The translations under genes were made by a program, and so were the position numbers. Below are positions 21,060 through 37,462 of a stretch of 64,000 bases of DNA, piece after piece. Numbering within the stretch: position 1 is the stretch's first letter; each line of letters begins with the position of its first letter. A model generated the notes under the pieces. It searched no databases and was not told the DNA's origin. It saw only the letters and a list, made by a program, of their open reading frames with translations. The stretch is from Leclercia adecarboxylata (lineage in GTDB: Bacteria > Pseudomonadota > Gammaproteobacteria > Enterobacterales > Enterobacteriaceae), in NCBI RefSeq assembly GCF_006874705.1, contig NZ_CP035382.1, forward strand, positions 2,046,001 to 2,110,000. Direction: 5' to 3'.

Positions 21060-24000
21060 ATGGTTTACTCCTATACCGAGAAAAAACGTATTCGTAAGGA
21101 TTTTGGTAAACGTCCACAAGTTCTGGACATTCCATATCTCCTTTCTATCCAGCTTGACTCGTTCCAGAAGTTTATCGAGCAAGATCCTGAAGGGCAGTAC
21201 GGTCTGGAAGCAGCCTTCCGTTCCGTGTTCCCGATTAAGAGCTACAGCGGTAATTCCGAGCTGCAATACGTCAGCTACCGCCTTGGCGAACCGGTATTTG
21301 ACGTTCAGGAATGTCAAATCCGTGGCGTGACCTACTCGGCACCGCTGCGCGTTAAGCTGCGTCTGGTGATCTACGAGCGCGAAGCGCCGGAAGGCACCGT
21401 TAAAGACATTAAAGAACAAGAAGTCTACATGGGCGAAATTCCGCTCATGACCGACAACGGTACTTTCGTCATCAACGGCACCGAGCGTGTTATCGTTTCC
21501 CAGCTGCACCGTAGCCCGGGCGTCTTCTTCGACAGCGATAAAGGTAAAACGCACTCTTCCGGTAAAGTACTGTATAACGCGCGTATCATTCCTTACCGTG
21601 GTTCCTGGCTGGACTTCGAGTTCGATCCGAAAGACAACCTGTTTGTCCGTATCGACCGTCGTCGTAAACTGCCTGCGACCATCATTCTGCGTGCGCTGAA
21701 CTACACCACTGAGCAGATTCTTGATCTGTTCTTTGAGAAAGTTGTTTTCGAAATTCGCGACAACAAGCTGCAAATGGAGCTGGTGCCTGAGCGTCTGCGT
21801 GGTGATACCGCGTCGTTCGACATCGAAGCCGACGGCAAAGTGTATGTGGAAAAAGGCCGCCGTATTACTGCGCGCCACATCCGTCAGCTGGAAAAAGATG
21901 ATATCAAACACATCGAAGTCCCGGTTGAATACATTGCTGGAAAAGTCGCTGCAAAAGATTACGTTGATGCATCCACTGGCGAGCTGATCTGCCCGGCTAA
22001 CATGGAGCTGAGCCTGGATCTGCTGGCTAAGCTGAGCCAGTCTGGCCACAAGCGTATCGAAACGCTGTTCACCAACGATCTGGACCACGGTCCGTACATG
22101 TCCGAAACCGTACGTGTCGACCCAACCACCGATCGTCTGAGCGCGCTGGTAGAAATCTACCGCATGATGCGCCCGGGTGAGCCGCCGACTCGCGAAGCGG
22201 CTGAAAGCCTGTTCGAGAACCTGTTCTTCTCCGAAGACCGCTACGATCTGTCCGCGGTTGGTCGTATGAAGTTCAACCGTTCTCTGCTGCGTGACGCGAT
22301 CGAAGGTTCCGGTATCCTGAGCAAAGAAGACATCATCGAAGTGATGAAGAAGCTCATCGATATCCGTAACGGTAAAGGCGAAGTGGACGATATCGACCAC
22401 CTCGGCAACCGTCGTATCCGTTCCGTAGGCGAAATGGCGGAAAACCAGTTCCGCGTTGGCCTGGTACGTGTTGAGCGTGCGGTGAAAGAGCGTCTGTCTC
22501 TGGGCGATCTGGATACCCTGATGCCTCAGGATATGATCAACGCCAAGCCGATCTCCGCAGCAGTGAAAGAGTTCTTTGGTTCCAGCCAGCTGTCCCAGTT
22601 TATGGACCAGAACAACCCACTGTCTGAGATCACGCACAAGCGTCGTATCTCTGCACTCGGCCCGGGCGGTCTGACCCGTGAGCGCGCAGGCTTTGAAGTT
22701 CGAGACGTACACCCGACTCACTACGGTCGCGTATGTCCAATCGAAACGCCTGAAGGTCCAAACATCGGTCTGATCAACTCCCTGTCCGTGTACGCACAGA
22801 CTAACGAATACGGTTTCCTTGAGACCCCGTATCGTAAAGTGACGGACGGTGTTGTAACCGACGAAATTCACTACCTGTCTGCTATCGAAGAAGGTAACTA
22901 CGTCATCGCTCAGGCGAACTCCAACCTGGATGACGAAGGCCACTTTGTAGAAGACCTGGTAACTTGCCGTAGCAAAGGCGAATCCAGCTTGTTCAGCCGC
23001 GACCAGGTTGACTACATGGACGTTTCCACCCAGCAGGTGGTTTCCGTCGGTGCGTCCCTGATCCCGTTCCTGGAACACGATGACGCCAACCGTGCATTGA
23101 TGGGTGCGAACATGCAACGTCAGGCGGTTCCAACTCTGCGCGCTGATAAGCCGCTGGTTGGTACCGGTATGGAACGTGCTGTTGCCGTTGACTCCGGTGT
23201 TACTGCAGTTGCTAAACGTGGCGGTACTGTTCAGTACGTCGATGCTTCCCGTATCGTTATCAAAGTTAACGAAGACGAGATGCATGCAGGCGAAGCGGGT
23301 ATCGACATCTACAACCTGACCAAGTACACCCGTTCTAACCAGAACACCTGTATCAACCAGATGCCATGTGTGTCTCTGGGTGAGCCAATTGAGCGCGGCG
23401 ACGTGCTGGCTGACGGTCCGTCCACCGACCTCGGTGAACTGGCGCTCGGTCAGAACATGCGCGTAGCGTTCATGCCGTGGAATGGTTACAACTTCGAAGA
23501 CTCCATCCTCGTCTCCGAGCGTGTGGTTCAGGAAGATCGTTTCACCACTATTCACATCCAGGAACTGGCGTGTGTGTCCCGTGACACCAAGCTGGGGCCA
23601 GAAGAGATCACCGCTGACATCCCTAATGTGGGTGAAGCTGCGCTCTCCAAACTGGATGAATCCGGTATCGTATACATCGGTGCAGAAGTGACCGGCGGCG
23701 ACATTCTGGTTGGTAAGGTTACGCCGAAAGGTGAAACCCAACTGACGCCAGAAGAGAAACTGCTGCGCGCGATCTTCGGTGAGAAAGCGTCTGACGTTAA
23801 AGACTCTTCTCTGCGTGTGCCGAACGGTGTTTCCGGTACGGTTATCGACGTTCAGGTCTTTACTCGCGATGGCGTAGAAAAAGACAAACGTGCGCTGGAA
23901 ATCGAAGAGATGCAGCTGAAGCAGGCTAAGAAAGACCTGTCTGAAGAGCTGCAGATCCTCGAAGCTGGCCTGTTTGGTCGTATCTACGCGGTGCTGGTTG

Positions 24001-25088
24001 CCGGTGGTGTTGAAGCTGAGAAGCTCGACAAGCTGCCACGTGACCGCTGGCTGGAACTGGGCCTGGCCGACGAAGAGAAACAAAATCAGCTGGAACAGCT
24101 GGCTGAGCAGTATGACGAACTGAAACACGAGTTCGAGAAAAAACTCGAAGCGAAACGCCGTAAAATCACTCAGGGCGACGATCTGGCACCGGGCGTGCTG
24201 AAGATTGTTAAGGTTTATCTGGCCGTTAAACGTCAGATCCAGCCTGGTGATAAGATGGCAGGTCGTCACGGTAACAAGGGTGTTATCTCTAAGATCAACC
24301 CGATCGAAGATATGCCGCACGATGCTAACGGTACGCCGGTAGATATCGTACTGAACCCGCTGGGCGTACCGTCTCGTATGAACATTGGTCAGATCCTCGA
24401 AACTCACCTGGGTATGGCTGCAAAAGGTATTGGCGATAAGATCAACGCCATGCTGAAACAGCAGCAGGAAGTCGCGAAACTGCGCGAATTCATCCAGCGT
24501 GCGTACGATCTGGGTACTGATGTTCGTCAGAAAGTCGACCTGAACACCTTCAGCGATGAAGAAGTGCTGCGCCTGGCTGAGAACCTGAAAAAAGGTATGC
24601 CAATCGCAACGCCAGTCTTCGATGGTGCGAAAGAGTCTGAAATCAAGGAACTGTTACAGCTGGGTGGCCTGCCAAGCTCTGGCCAGATCACACTGTTCGA
24701 CGGTCGTACCGGTGAGCAGTTCGAGCGCCAGGTAACCGTGGGTTACATGTACATGCTGAAACTGAACCACCTGGTTGATGACAAGATGCACGCGCGTTCT
24801 ACCGGTTCTTACAGCCTGGTTACTCAGCAGCCGCTGGGTGGTAAGGCGCAGTTCGGTGGTCAGCGCTTCGGGGAGATGGAAGTGTGGGCGCTTGAAGCAT
24901 ACGGCGCGGCATACACCCTGCAGGAAATGCTCACCGTTAAGTCTGATGACGTGAACGGTCGTACCAAGATGTATAAAAACATCGTGGACGGCAACCATCA
25001 GATGGAACCGGGCATGCCAGAATCCTTCAACGTACTGTTGAAAGAGATTCGTTCGCTGGGTATCAACATCGAACTGGAAGACGAGTAA
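21060..25088 (+). CDS. rpoB: RNA polymerase beta subunit
   Basis: RpoB forms one pincer of the polymerase catalytic core. ATG at 21060 ([13 protein letters not shown]) yields 1342 residues, exactly the E. coli length; the frame remains open for 33 codons upstream but that part is leader. The rifampicin-binding region [18 protein letters not shown] followed by T-H-K-R-R is wild type. [13 protein letters not shown] near the C-terminal third is present. It is followed by rpoC after 76 bases. An antisense frame of over 1100 codons here is a composition artefact. Confidence 0.99.
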   Translation: MVYSYTEKKRIRKDFGKRPQVLDIPYLLSIQLDSFQKFIEQDPEGQYGLEAAFRSVFPIKSYSGNSELQYVSYRLGEPVFDVQECQIRGVTYSAPLRVKLRLVIYEREAPEGTVKDIKEQEVYMGEIPLMTDNGTFVINGTERVIVSQLHRSPGVFFDSDKGKTHSSGKVLYNARIIPYRGSWLDFEFDPKDNLFVRIDRRRKLPATIILRALNYTTEQILDLFFEKVVFEIRDNKLQMELVPERLRGDTASFDIEADGKVYVEKGRRITARHIRQLEKDDIKHIEVPVEYIAGKVAAKDYVDASTGELICPANMELSLDLLAKLSQSGHKRIETLFTNDLDHGPYMSETVRVDPTTDRLSALVEIYRMMRPGEPPTREAAESLFENLFFSEDRYDLSAVGRMKFNRSLLRDAIEGSGILSKEDIIEVMKKLIDIRNGKGEVDDIDHLGNRRIRSVGEMAENQFRVGLVRVERAVKERLSLGDLDTLMPQDMINAKPISAAVKEFFGSSQLSQFMDQNNPLSEITHKRRISALGPGGLTRERAGFEVRDVHPTHYGRVCPIETPEGPNIGLINSLSVYAQTNEYGFLETPYRKVTDGVVTDEIHYLSAIEEGNYVIAQANSNLDDEGHFVEDLVTCRSKGESSLFSRDQVDYMDVSTQQVVSVGASLIPFLEHDDANRALMGANMQRQAVPTLRADKPLVGTGMERAVAVDSGVTAVAKRGGTVQYVDASRIVIKVNEDEMHAGEAGIDIYNLTKYTRSNQNTCINQMPCVSLGEPIERGDVLADGPSTDLGELALGQNMRVAFMPWNGYNFEDSILVSERVVQEDRFTTIHIQELACVSRDTKLGPEEITADIPNVGEAALSKLDESGIVYIGAEVTGGDILVGKVTPKGETQLTPEEKLLRAIFGEKASDVKDSSLRVPNGVSGTVIDVQVFTRDGVEKDKRALEIEEMQLKQAKKDLSEELQILEAGLFGRIYAVLVAGGVEAEKLDKLPRDRWLELGLADEEKQNQLEQLAEQYDELKHEFEKKLEAKRRKITQGDDLAPGVLKIVKVYLAVKRQIQPGDKMAGRHGNKGVISKINPIEDMPHDANGTPVDIVLNPLGVPSRMNIGQILETHLGMAAKGIGDKINAMLKQQQEVAKLREFIQRAYDLGTDVRQKVDLNTFSDEEVLRLAENLKKGMPIATPVFDGAKESEIKELLQLGGLPSSGQITLFDGRTGEQFERQVTVGYMYMLKLNHLVDDKMHARSTGSYSLVTQQPLGGKAQFGGQRFGEMEVWALEAYGAAYTLQEMLTVKSDDVNGRTKMYKNIVDGNHQMEPGMPESFNVLLKEIRSLGINIELEDE

Positions 25089-25107
25089 CTCTCGCTCAAA
25101 CAGGTCA

Positions 25108-25135
25108 CTGGTGCCGGAGTAGTTTCCGGCACCAG
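25108..25135 (+). other. Strong intercistronic hairpin between rpoB and rpoC
   Basis: The perfect 11-base stem CTGGTGCCGGA/TCCGGCACCAG has a six-base loop. No T run follows, so it is unlikely to terminate transcription and may instead affect mRNA processing or stability. Confidence 0.75.
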
Positions 25136-25164
25136 ATTGTGCTAACTCCGACGGGAGCAAATCC

Positions 25165-29388
<4,224 letters not shown>

Positions 29389-29405
29389 TCGTTACGTCAG
29401 CCCAT

Positions 29406-29434
29406 AAAAAAACCCGCTTCGGCGGGTTTTTTTT
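29406..29434 (+). terminator. Terminator of the rplJL-rpoBC operon
   Basis: An A run, the stem ACCCGC/GCGGGT with a TTCG tetraloop and a run of eight T lie 17 bases after the rpoC stop. Confidence 0.96.
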
Positions 29435-29455
29435 GTCTGTTTGGTGAGGTTTTTG

Positions 29456-29529
29456 CCGGGTGGCGCTGCGCTTACCGGGCCTACGGTTCGGGGCCGTTGT
29501 AGGCCCGGTAAGCGTAGCGCCACCGGGCG
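29456..29529. repeat. BIME: two REP units in inverted orientation
   Basis: Two copies of the unit with core GTAGGCCCGGTAAGCG and its flank GCGCCACCGGG face each other around a short GC-rich loop, giving a near-perfect inverted repeat of about 30 bases per arm. It fills the gap between the convergent rpoC and PTS genes and abuts the stop codon of the PTS IIA gene. Confidence 0.9.
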
Positions 29530-29531
29530 TG

Positions 29532-29849
29532 TTAGTTCACCAGCGGTAACCGGCGATACAGCTCGATCATATCTCCCGCCAGATCCTGAATCACCATCGC
29601 GTTCATCAGATGATCCTGGGAGTGAACGGTAATCAGGTTAACCGGCAGCTTGCCGGTGCCTTCATCCATACCAATCAGCTTCGTCTGGATGGTGTGCGCA
29701 TGCTTAACGAATTCGCGCGACTCTTCCATCGCCTTTTCTGCGTCGGCAAAATCGCCTTTACGCGCCATCTGCAGGGCGGTTAATGCTGAACTGCGGGCTG
29801 CACCGGCATTCACCAGCAGCTCCATAATGATGGTTTCTAAATCGTCCAT
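29532..29849 (-). CDS. PTS IIA component, lactose/cellobiose family
   Basis: This 105-residue protein has the all-helical lactose/cellobiose IIA fold (ChbA/LacF type): an N-terminal helix D-L-E-T-I-I-M-E-L-L-V-N-A-G-A-A-R-S-S, an acidic middle helix, and T-V-H-S-Q-D-H-L-M-N-A-M, where His76 is the probable phosphorylation site. It would accept phosphate from HPr and pass it to IIB. It starts three bases after the IIB stop, so the two are translationally coupled. E. coli K-12 has no PTS genes between rpoC and thiH. No IIC permease or glycosidase is adjacent, so the sugar is unknown. Confidence 0.88.
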   Translation of the reverse strand: MDDLETIIMELLVNAGAARSSALTALQMARKGDFADAEKAMEESREFVKHAHTIQTKLIGMDEGTGKLPVNLITVHSQDHLMNAMVIQDLAGDMIELYRRLPLVN

Positions 29850-29852
29850 GGG

Positions 29853-30158
29853 TCACTCCAGCAGTTTGAGGGCTTTTTCGAGGACGGCATCGCCTTTCAT
29901 CATGCCGTAATCCATCATGTCGATAACCGCGACCTTTTTGCCCAGCGGTTCTGCCTGTGCCTGAAGATTATTGAGTTCGTATTTGACCTGCGGGCCAAGC
30001 AACACAATGTCGGCTGCGGCGATTTCATCTTTAAACTCAGCAACCGGTACGGCTTTAATGGTTACTTCGACCCCTTTTTTCTGCGCGGCGTCTTTCATGC
30101 GTTGAACCAGCATGCTGGTGGACATTCCCGCTGCACAGCATAAAACGATGTTCTTCAT
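29853..30158 (-). CDS. PTS IIB component, lactose/cellobiose family
   Basis: This 101-residue protein begins M-K-N-I-V-L-C-C-A-A-G-M-S-T-S, where Cys8 in the C-x-x-G-M-S-T-S loop is the expected phosphocysteine of cellobiose-type IIB proteins. It would receive phosphate from the IIA encoded next and donate it to sugar bound by a IIC protein not present here. ATG at 30158 with GAGG eight bases ahead is chosen over TTG at 30170. The upstream region carries a CRP-like site and a LacI/GalR-type operator, so regulation by glucose and a beta-glucoside-type repressor is plausible. Confidence 0.87.
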   Translation of the reverse strand: MKNIVLCCAAGMSTSMLVQRMKDAAQKKGVEVTIKAVPVAEFKDEIAAADIVLLGPQVKYELNNLQAQAEPLGKKVAVIDMMDYGMMKGDAVLEKALKLLE

Positions 30159-30190
30159 AGTCAGCCTCAATGTACATGTGTTTATTGATA

Positions 30191-30250
30191 ATTATCCCGC
30201 GCCGCCCGCTTCGACAACCGCGTTACCGCGATTGTGTGTGAGGCATCACA
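30191..30250 (-). promoter_or_regulatory. Candidate CRP-dependent promoter of the PTS IIB-IIA genes
   Basis: TGTGT-N6-TCACA at 30235-30250 differs from the CRP consensus TGTGA-N6-TCACA at one base. On the minus strand a GATAAT -10 box lies at 30196-30191, putting a start near 30184 with the CRP site centred about 58 bases upstream, close to the usual class I position. Confidence 0.55.
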
Positions 30251-30267
30251 AAGAAACCCGCATTTTC

Positions 30268-30281
30268 TGAAACCGGTTACA
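30268..30281. promoter_or_regulatory. LacI/GalR-family operator resembling AscG sites
   Basis: TGAAACCGGTTACA is a near-perfect palindrome with a central CG. It differs at one position from TGAAACCGGTTTCA, the consensus reported for E. coli AscG, the repressor of the ascFB beta-glucoside PTS operon. Confidence 0.55.
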
Positions 30282-30365
30282 ACTGTTACAGAACGGGGAA
30301 AGGCAGGGCGAAACGAGGAAGAAGCTTTCCGCCCTGGTCAGCATCCCCTGCTGACGAAGTAAGCG

Positions 30366-30399
30366 TAAAAAATACGGGCACAGTCTGGCAATGGCCCGT
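30366..30399 (-). terminator. Terminator of the thiamine operon
   Basis: Read on the minus strand after thiH, the stem ACGGGC/GCCCGT with a 14-base loop is followed by ATTTTTTAC. Confidence 0.7.
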
Positions 30400-30450
30400 T
30401 GATCAGGTTACGTGACGCCTCGTAATAACTTCATCGGGTTGCATTCTTTC

Positions 30451-31584
30451 TCAGCCCGGCTGCGAGGCGCGTCCCAGCCAGCTATCCCAGTCTTTCCACA
30501 CCGGCTGTAATCCCTGCAGGCTGAGCGCTTCGGCAACCTCTTCCGGGCGACGATTGTCGTGCGGCGCAAACTGTTCCAGCTCGGGGCGATTGTCGGCATA
30601 GCCGCCTGGCTGCGTTTTTGAAAAAGCACTGACGTTGTTAATGGCCAGAGGAATGACGCGATCGCGAAACGCGGGAGATTCCCGGGTCGACAGCGACAGC
30701 TCCACCTCCGGTGCCAGCAGACGAAACGCGCAGATGGTCTGTACCAGCTGGCGTTCATCCATGATCGACGCAGGCTGGATCCCCCCGGCACAGGGGCGCA
30801 GCCGTGGGAAAGAGATCGAGTACCGGCTCTGCCAGTAGCGCTGCTGCAGCCACAGCAGATGTTCCGCCACCATAAAGTTGTCGACCCGCCAGCTGTCGGA
30901 GAGCCCGGTCAGTGCCCCAAGTCCGATCTTGTCGATCCCGGCGCGGCCCAGTCGATCCGGCGTCTCCAGCCGCCAGAAAAAGTCCTGCTTTTTACCTTTC
31001 AGATGGTGCTGAGCATATACCGCCTCGTGATAGGTTTCCTGATAGACCAGCACGCCATCCAGCCCCAGCGTTTTCAGCTCGCCATATTCGGCTTCTGACA
31101 GGGGTTGAACCTCCATTTGCAACGAGGCGAACTGGCGGCGAATGGCCGGAAGATGGCGACGAAAATAGTCCATCCCGACCTTAGTCTGGTGCTCGCCGGT
31201 CACCAGCAGCAGATGCTCAAACCCCATCTCGCGGATCGCGGCACACTCCCGGGCAATCTCATGTTCATCCAGCGTCTTGCGCTTGATGTGGTTGCTCATT
31301 GAAAAGCCGCAGTAGGTACAGTCGTTCGCGCACAGGTTGGAGAGATAGAGCGGAACATAAAAGCTCACCGTGTTGCCAAAGCGCTGGCGCGTCAGACGCT
31401 GGGCCCGCTGCGCCATCGGCTCAAGATACGCGCTGGCGGCGGGGGAGAGCAGGGCCATCATGTCCTCGCGCGTCGGCTGCCGGGCATTCAGGGCGCGTTC
31501 AACGTCCGCCGGGGTTTTACTGTTGATGCGCAGGCGAATATCGTCCCAGTCGAGCTGGCGCCAGCGATCGGTAAAGGTGTTCAT
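30451..31584 (-). CDS. thiH: 2-iminoacetate synthase ThiH
   Basis: ThiH is a radical-SAM enzyme that cleaves tyrosine to dehydroglycine (2-iminoacetate) and p-cresol, providing the glycine-derived part of the thiazole ring. The 377-residue length matches E. coli. The cluster motif C-A-N-D-C-T-Y-C supplies Cys85, Cys89 and Cys92. It is the last gene of thiCEFSGH and overlaps thiG by four bases, as expected because ThiG and ThiH form a complex. Confidence 0.97.
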   Translation of the reverse strand: MNTFTDRWRQLDWDDIRLRINSKTPADVERALNARQPTREDMMALLSPAASAYLEPMAQRAQRLTRQRFGNTVSFYVPLYLSNLCANDCTYCGFSMSNHIKRKTLDEHEIARECAAIREMGFEHLLLVTGEHQTKVGMDYFRRHLPAIRRQFASLQMEVQPLSEAEYGELKTLGLDGVLVYQETYHEAVYAQHHLKGKKQDFFWRLETPDRLGRAGIDKIGLGALTGLSDSWRVDNFMVAEHLLWLQQRYWQSRYSISFPRLRPCAGGIQPASIMDERQLVQTICAFRLLAPEVELSLSTRESPAFRDRVIPLAINNVSAFSKTQPGGYADNRPELEQFAPHDNRRPEEVAEALSLQGLQPVWKDWDSWLGRASQPG

Positions 31585-32351
31585 GAGAAGGTCTCCAGAA
31601 ATCCGGTTAACGGGCTGGTGGCCTGGGCTTCAGGGCTCCGTGAACCGGGGCCAGACTGACGCGCCAGCACGCCCGCCTCTACCGCCAGCCGAAAGGCCCG
31701 TGCCATCCTCACCGGATCGTCCGCGACCGCAATGGCGGTGTTGACCAGCACGGCATCGGCACCCATCTCCAGCGCCTGCGCTGCATGGCTGGGCACGCCG
31801 ATGCCGGCGTCCACGATCACCGGCACCGTCGCCTGCTGAATGATAATTTCCAGCATCGCGCGGGTTTCCAGCCCCTGATTGGAACCTATCGGCGCTCCGA
31901 GCGGCATCACCGCGGCGCAACCCGCCTCTTCGAGCCGTTTGCACAGCACCGGATCGGCGCCGCAGTAGGGCAGCACTGTGAACCCCTCTTTGACCAGCAT
32001 CTCCGCCGCTTTCAGCGTCTCGATGGGATCGGGAAGTAGCCAGCGGGCATCGGGATGGATCTCCAGTTTGAGCCAGTGCGTCCCCAGCGCCTCGCGCGCC
32101 AGTCGGGCGGCGAACACGGCTTCCTCCGCGGTTTTGGCTCCGGAAGTATTGGGCAGCAGGCTCACGCCCGCCTCCAGCAGCGGCGCCAGAATAGCGTCAT
32201 TGTGATGACGCAGATCGACCCGCTTCATCGCCAGGGTCACCAGTTGGCTGCCGCTCTCGCGAATGGCGTCCACCATCAGCTGCGGCGAGGCGAACTTGCC
32301 GGTGCCGGTAAACAGATGCGAATCAAAGGTTTTATCAGCAATACGTAACAT
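31581..32351 (-). CDS. thiG: Thiazole synthase ThiG
   Basis: ThiG condenses deoxyxylulose-5-phosphate, 2-iminoacetate and the sulfur of ThiS thiocarboxylate into the thiazole phosphate. ATG at 32351 ([12 protein letters not shown]) gives 256 residues, the E. coli length. The Schiff-base lysine is expected in V-T-L-A-M-K-R-V-D. The phosphate-binding G-I-G-V-P-S and [11 protein letters not shown] segments of the TIM barrel are present. It begins one base after the thiS stop. Confidence 0.97.
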   Translation of the reverse strand: MLRIADKTFDSHLFTGTGKFASPQLMVDAIRESGSQLVTLAMKRVDLRHHNDAILAPLLEAGVSLLPNTSGAKTAEEAVFAARLAREALGTHWLKLEIHPDARWLLPDPIETLKAAEMLVKEGFTVLPYCGADPVLCKRLEEAGCAAVMPLGAPIGSNQGLETRAMLEIIIQQATVPVIVDAGIGVPSHAAQALEMGADAVLVNTAIAVADDPVRMARAFRLAVEAGVLARQSGPGSRSPEAQATSPLTGFLETFS

Positions 32352-32352
32352 C

Positions 32353-32553
32353 TCAGCCTCCGGCAATCACCTGAAAGAGCAGGATCCGATCGCCTTCGCG
32401 GACCTGCTGTTTATCCCACTGCTCGCGCGGCAGGATCTGTTGGTTCAGGGCCAGCGCGACCCCGGGTTTTAACTGGCGCAGCTGGTGGAGCAGGGTGGCG
32501 ACGGTTAAACCTTCCACGCACTGCATCGGTTCGTCGTTAAACAGGATCTGCAT
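32353..32553 (-). CDS. thiS: Sulfur carrier protein ThiS
   Basis: ThiS is a 66-residue ubiquitin-like protein. Its C-terminal Gly-Gly is adenylated by ThiF and converted to the thiocarboxylate used by ThiG. It begins M-Q-I-L-F-N-D and ends F-Q-V-I-A-G-G. ATG at 32553 lies inside the end of thiF (17-base overlap), and a longer frame reaching 32658 is only thiF antiphase sequence. Length and ends match E. coli ThiS. Confidence 0.96.
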   Translation of the reverse strand: MQILFNDEPMQCVEGLTVATLLHQLRQLKPGVALALNQQILPREQWDKQQVREGDRILLFQVIAGG

Positions 32554-33292
32554 GCTGCCCTCCACACACCGCACAGCCGCTGGCGCGCTGCAGGCCCAGC
32601 TGTCGCCAGCTGCCCGCCCGGGCATCAAACAGGCGCAGCGCATTGCGCGGGGTCTCAATGCCGCTGAGCAGCTTGATCGCCTCCAGCGCCTGCAAGGTTC
32701 CCATCACGCCAACCACCGGCCCGACGATCCCTGCGGTGCGGCAGTTGCGTTGCGGCTCGTCATCCTCCGGCCACAGACAGCGGTAACAGCCCTGCGCCCA
32801 GGGCGGCGTCAGCACCATCATCTGGCCACCAAAACCCACAGCGCTGGCGGTAATGAGCGGAGTATTGAGCATCACGCAGGCGGCGTTGATCGCCTGGCGC
32901 GTGGCCATGTTATCGGTGCAGTCCAGCACCACGTCGGCGCGGGCGATCTCCTCCTCCAGCGCTTTGCCTTCCAGGCGCGCCTGCAGGGCAATCAGCCGGA
33001 TATCCGGGTTGAGCTGCTGCAGCCGACGCTGCGTTACCTGCGCCTTTGGCTGGGCGATGTCGTCGGTGGTGAAGAGGATCTGGCGCTGCAAATTACTCAG
33101 ATGAACCTCGTCATCGTCGGCCAGCACCAGAGTGCCGATCCCGGCCCCGGCCAGGTACAGCGCCGCCGGGGCGCCTAATCCGCCGAGACCGACCAGCAGG
33201 ACCCGGCTGGCGAGCAGCTTCTGCTGCCCGTCGATGGCGATATCGTCCAGTAGGATCTGGCGGCTGTAGCGCATAAAGTCACGGTCATTCAT
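32537..33292 (-). CDS. thiF: ThiS adenylyltransferase ThiF
   Basis: ThiF adenylates the ThiS C terminus and belongs to the E1/MoeB family. ATG at 33292 ([15 protein letters not shown]) gives 251 residues, as in E. coli. The nucleotide-binding loop G-L-G-G-L-G-A-P-A is near residue 34. Zinc-binding pairs are in C-Y-R-C-L-W and the C-terminal C-A-V-C-G-G. It overlaps thiE at its start by eight bases and thiS at its end. Confidence 0.97.
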   Translation of the reverse strand: MNDRDFMRYSRQILLDDIAIDGQQKLLASRVLLVGLGGLGAPAALYLAGAGIGTLVLADDDEVHLSNLQRQILFTTDDIAQPKAQVTQRRLQQLNPDIRLIALQARLEGKALEEEIARADVVLDCTDNMATRQAINAACVMLNTPLITASAVGFGGQMMVLTPPWAQGCYRCLWPEDDEPQRNCRTAGIVGPVVGVMGTLQALEAIKLLSGIETPRNALRLFDARAGSWRQLGLQRASGCAVCGGQHADPV

Positions 33293-33919
33293 CGCCTGCT
33301 CCCGCCAGTTGCAGTAACTGCGCCGTCGCTGCCTGCCAGTCATCGGCCTGGGTGATGGCGCTTACTACCGCGATGCTCCCGACGCCGGTCGCCAGTACCG
33401 CCGGGGCGCGCTCGAGACTAATACCGCCGATGGCAACGGTGGGGTAATCCGCCAGTCGTTCGATATGCCGGGCCAGCTGCTCCAGCCCCTGAGGGGCGGA
33501 AGGCATCTGCTTGGTCTGGGTAGGGAAAACGTGCCCCAGGGCGATATAGGACGGACTCGCCGCCAGCGCCACGTCGATCTCCATATCGTCGTGGGTCGAG
33601 ACGCCGAGACGTAACCCGGCGGCACGAATGGCCTCAAGATCGGTGGTCTCCAGATCCTCCTGACCCAGATGCACGCCGTAAGCCTGATGTTTAATCGCCA
33701 GGCGCCAGTAGTCATTGATAAACAGCCGGGCGTTGTAGCGACGCCCCAGGGCAATGGCCGCCACGATATCGGCTTCGACCTCATCCTCCTGCTTGTCCTT
33801 GATGCGCAGCTGGAGCGTTTGTACGCCCGCGGCAAGCAGGCGTTCGATCCACGCCACGCTGTCGACTACCGGATAGAGCCCCAGACGAAAGGGCACCGGC
33901 GGAAAGTTGGGTTGATACA

Positions 33920-33920
<1 letters not shown>
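33285..33920 (-). CDS. thiE: Thiamine-phosphate synthase ThiE
   Basis: ThiE joins HMP pyrophosphate with thiazole phosphate to form thiamine phosphate. ATG at 33920 ([12 protein letters not shown]) gives 211 residues. The family segments Q-L-R-I-K-D, I-N-D-Y-W and G-V-H-L-G-Q-E-D are visible, and G-G-I-S closes the phosphate site. Its ATG shares one base with the thiC stop (TAATG), so the pair is coupled. Confidence 0.97.
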
Positions 33921-36031
<2,111 letters not shown>

Positions 36032-36053
36032 CTACGCGTTAACGAGGAATAAC

Positions 36054-36551
36054 TCAAGCCGGTCGGGCGACGTTATCTTCGTTGCTCGCTTTCAGATTGT
36101 GATCCAGCGCAAGGGCGATCAGGTTATCTTCCAGCGTAAAGCGTTGCTCCAGCGCCTCGCCGATATCGGAAAGCGCCTGCTGAAATTCCAGGTAGTTATC
36201 CTGATCGATGGCGTTTTCCAGCGTGGAGTCATAGTAATCCATGATTTGCTGGGTATTGGCCTCCAGCAGGGGATAGAGTTTGGTTGCCGCTAAATACGGG
36301 CTGTTGCCTTCCATTTCACGGATAAAACGTTCATAAATATTGAAATGACCGTTGGAAAGGTAGTCGACCAGGCTCTGACAGAAATCGTCCAGCGCTTTTT
36401 CATTCAGGCGCATATAGGACTCTTTGCCAGGCTTAATGCCAACGAGATTGTAGTAGGCAACAAGCAGATGTTTCCGCACGTGCAGCCAGCGATCGACCAG
36501 TTTGTTACTTCCGCCAACGCGCTCTGTCAGGTTTTCTAGCTGGTTTAGCAT
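36054..36551 (-). CDS. rsd: Anti-sigma-70 factor Rsd
   Basis: Rsd binds region 4 of sigma-70 in stationary phase and helps alternative sigma factors compete for core polymerase; in E. coli it also stimulates SpoT during carbon downshift. ATG at 36551 (M-L-N-Q-L-E-N-L-T-E-R-V) gives 165 residues, a few more than the 158 of E. coli, with a divergent C-terminal half (roughly residues 70-100). It is divergent from nudC with about 95 bases between the starts. Confidence 0.95.
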   Translation of the reverse strand: MLNQLENLTERVGGSNKLVDRWLHVRKHLLVAYYNLVGIKPGKESYMRLNEKALDDFCQSLVDYLSNGHFNIYERFIREMEGNSPYLAATKLYPLLEANTQQIMDYYDSTLENAIDQDNYLEFQQALSDIGEALEQRFTLEDNLIALALDHNLKASNEDNVARPA

Positions 36552-36646
36552 GTTTGACTCCGCAAGGTTAAGATTAAAAGCTGCCCACCCAAAATGTAAT
36601 AGTATTGTTACCAACATGCCTGTGAAGCAAAGGTAGTGCAATAGAT

Positions 36647-37420
36647 ATGGATCGTATAATTGAAAAATCGGATCGTGGCTGGTGGTTAGTCAGCCATGAA
36701 CAAAAATTATGGTTGCCCAGTGGTGAATTACCATATGGCGAGGCCGGAAATTTCGATCTTGCGGGGCAACACGCACTAAATATAGGTGAGTGGAAGGGCG
36801 ATTCTGTGTGGTTGATCCAACAAAATCGTCGTCACGATATGGGATCGGTGCGCCAGGTGCTCGATCTCGATGTCGGCTTGTTCCAGTTGGCGGGTCGTGC
36901 TGTGCAGCTTGCCGAGTTTTATCGCTCGCATAAGTTCTGCGGCTACTGTGGCCACACCATGCACCCGAGCAAAACCGAGTGGGCGATGCTCTGCAGCCAC
37001 TGCCGGGAACGCTATTACCCGCAAATCGCGCCGTGCATTATTGTCGCCATCCGTCGGGATGACTCCATCTTACTGGCGCAACACACCCGTCATCGCAACG
37101 GGGTGCATACCGTGCTCGCCGGATTTGTCGAAGTGGGCGAAACCCTGGAGCAGGCCGTGGCGCGAGAAGTGATGGAGGAGAGCGGGATTAAGGTAAAAAA
37201 TTTACGTTATGTCACCTCCCAGCCGTGGCCGTTCCCACAGTCGCTGATGACCGCCTTTATGGCCGAGTACGACAGCGGCGAGATCGTCATCGATCCGAAA
37301 GAGCTGCTGTCCGCCGACTGGTATCGCTACGACGATTTACCCCTGCTGCCACCGCCGGGCACCGTGGCGCGCCGCCTGATAGAAGATACCGTGGCAATGT
37401 GTCGGGCTGACGATGTGTGA
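36647..37420 (+). CDS. nudC: NAD-capped RNA hydrolase / NADH pyrophosphatase NudC
   Basis: NudC removes the NAD cap from RNA 5' ends and hydrolyses NADH. It has 257 residues. The zinc ribbon uses C-G-Y-C near residue 98 and C-S-H-C near 115. The Nudix box G-x5-E-x7-R-E-x2-E-E-x-G is present around residue 160 ([16 protein letters not shown]). The NADH-specificity motif S-Q-P-W-P-F-P-Q-S follows. hemE begins 42 bases downstream, so the two may be cotranscribed. Confidence 0.97.
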   Translation: MDRIIEKSDRGWWLVSHEQKLWLPSGELPYGEAGNFDLAGQHALNIGEWKGDSVWLIQQNRRHDMGSVRQVLDLDVGLFQLAGRAVQLAEFYRSHKFCGYCGHTMHPSKTEWAMLCSHCRERYYPQIAPCIIVAIRRDDSILLAQHTRHRNGVHTVLAGFVEVGETLEQAVAREVMEESGIKVKNLRYVTSQPWPFPQSLMTAFMAEYDSGEIVIDPKELLSADWYRYDDLPLLPPPGTVARRLIEDTVAMCRADDV

Positions 37421-37462
37421 GACATGTTACACTGGAGATAAGACGCTTAAGGAACTGCAAAA

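Noticed and set aside
22560..22680. Possible rifampicin-resistance changes in rpoB
   Set aside because: The rifampicin-binding cluster, including the S-Q-F-M-D-Q-N-N segment, T-H-K-R-R and I-S-A-L-G-P, is wild type.
20877..24407. Antisense open frame of 1176 codons across rpoB, plus similar frames of about 500 codons across dppA and rpoC
   Set aside because: Highly expressed genes avoid codons such as TTA, CTA and TCA whose complements are stops, so long antisense frames arise without selection. The translations show no domain-like pattern and have no ribosome-binding site or operon context.
30237..30250. Reading the PTS promoter CRP site as TGTGA-N4-TCACA
   Set aside because: The four-base spacer is wrong for CRP. 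Shifting by two bases gives TGTGT with the correct six-base spacer, which is the version reported.
30408..30791. Minus-strand frame of 127 codons overlapping the end of thiH
   Set aside because: It is out of phase within thiH, which has its full expected length and conserved end.
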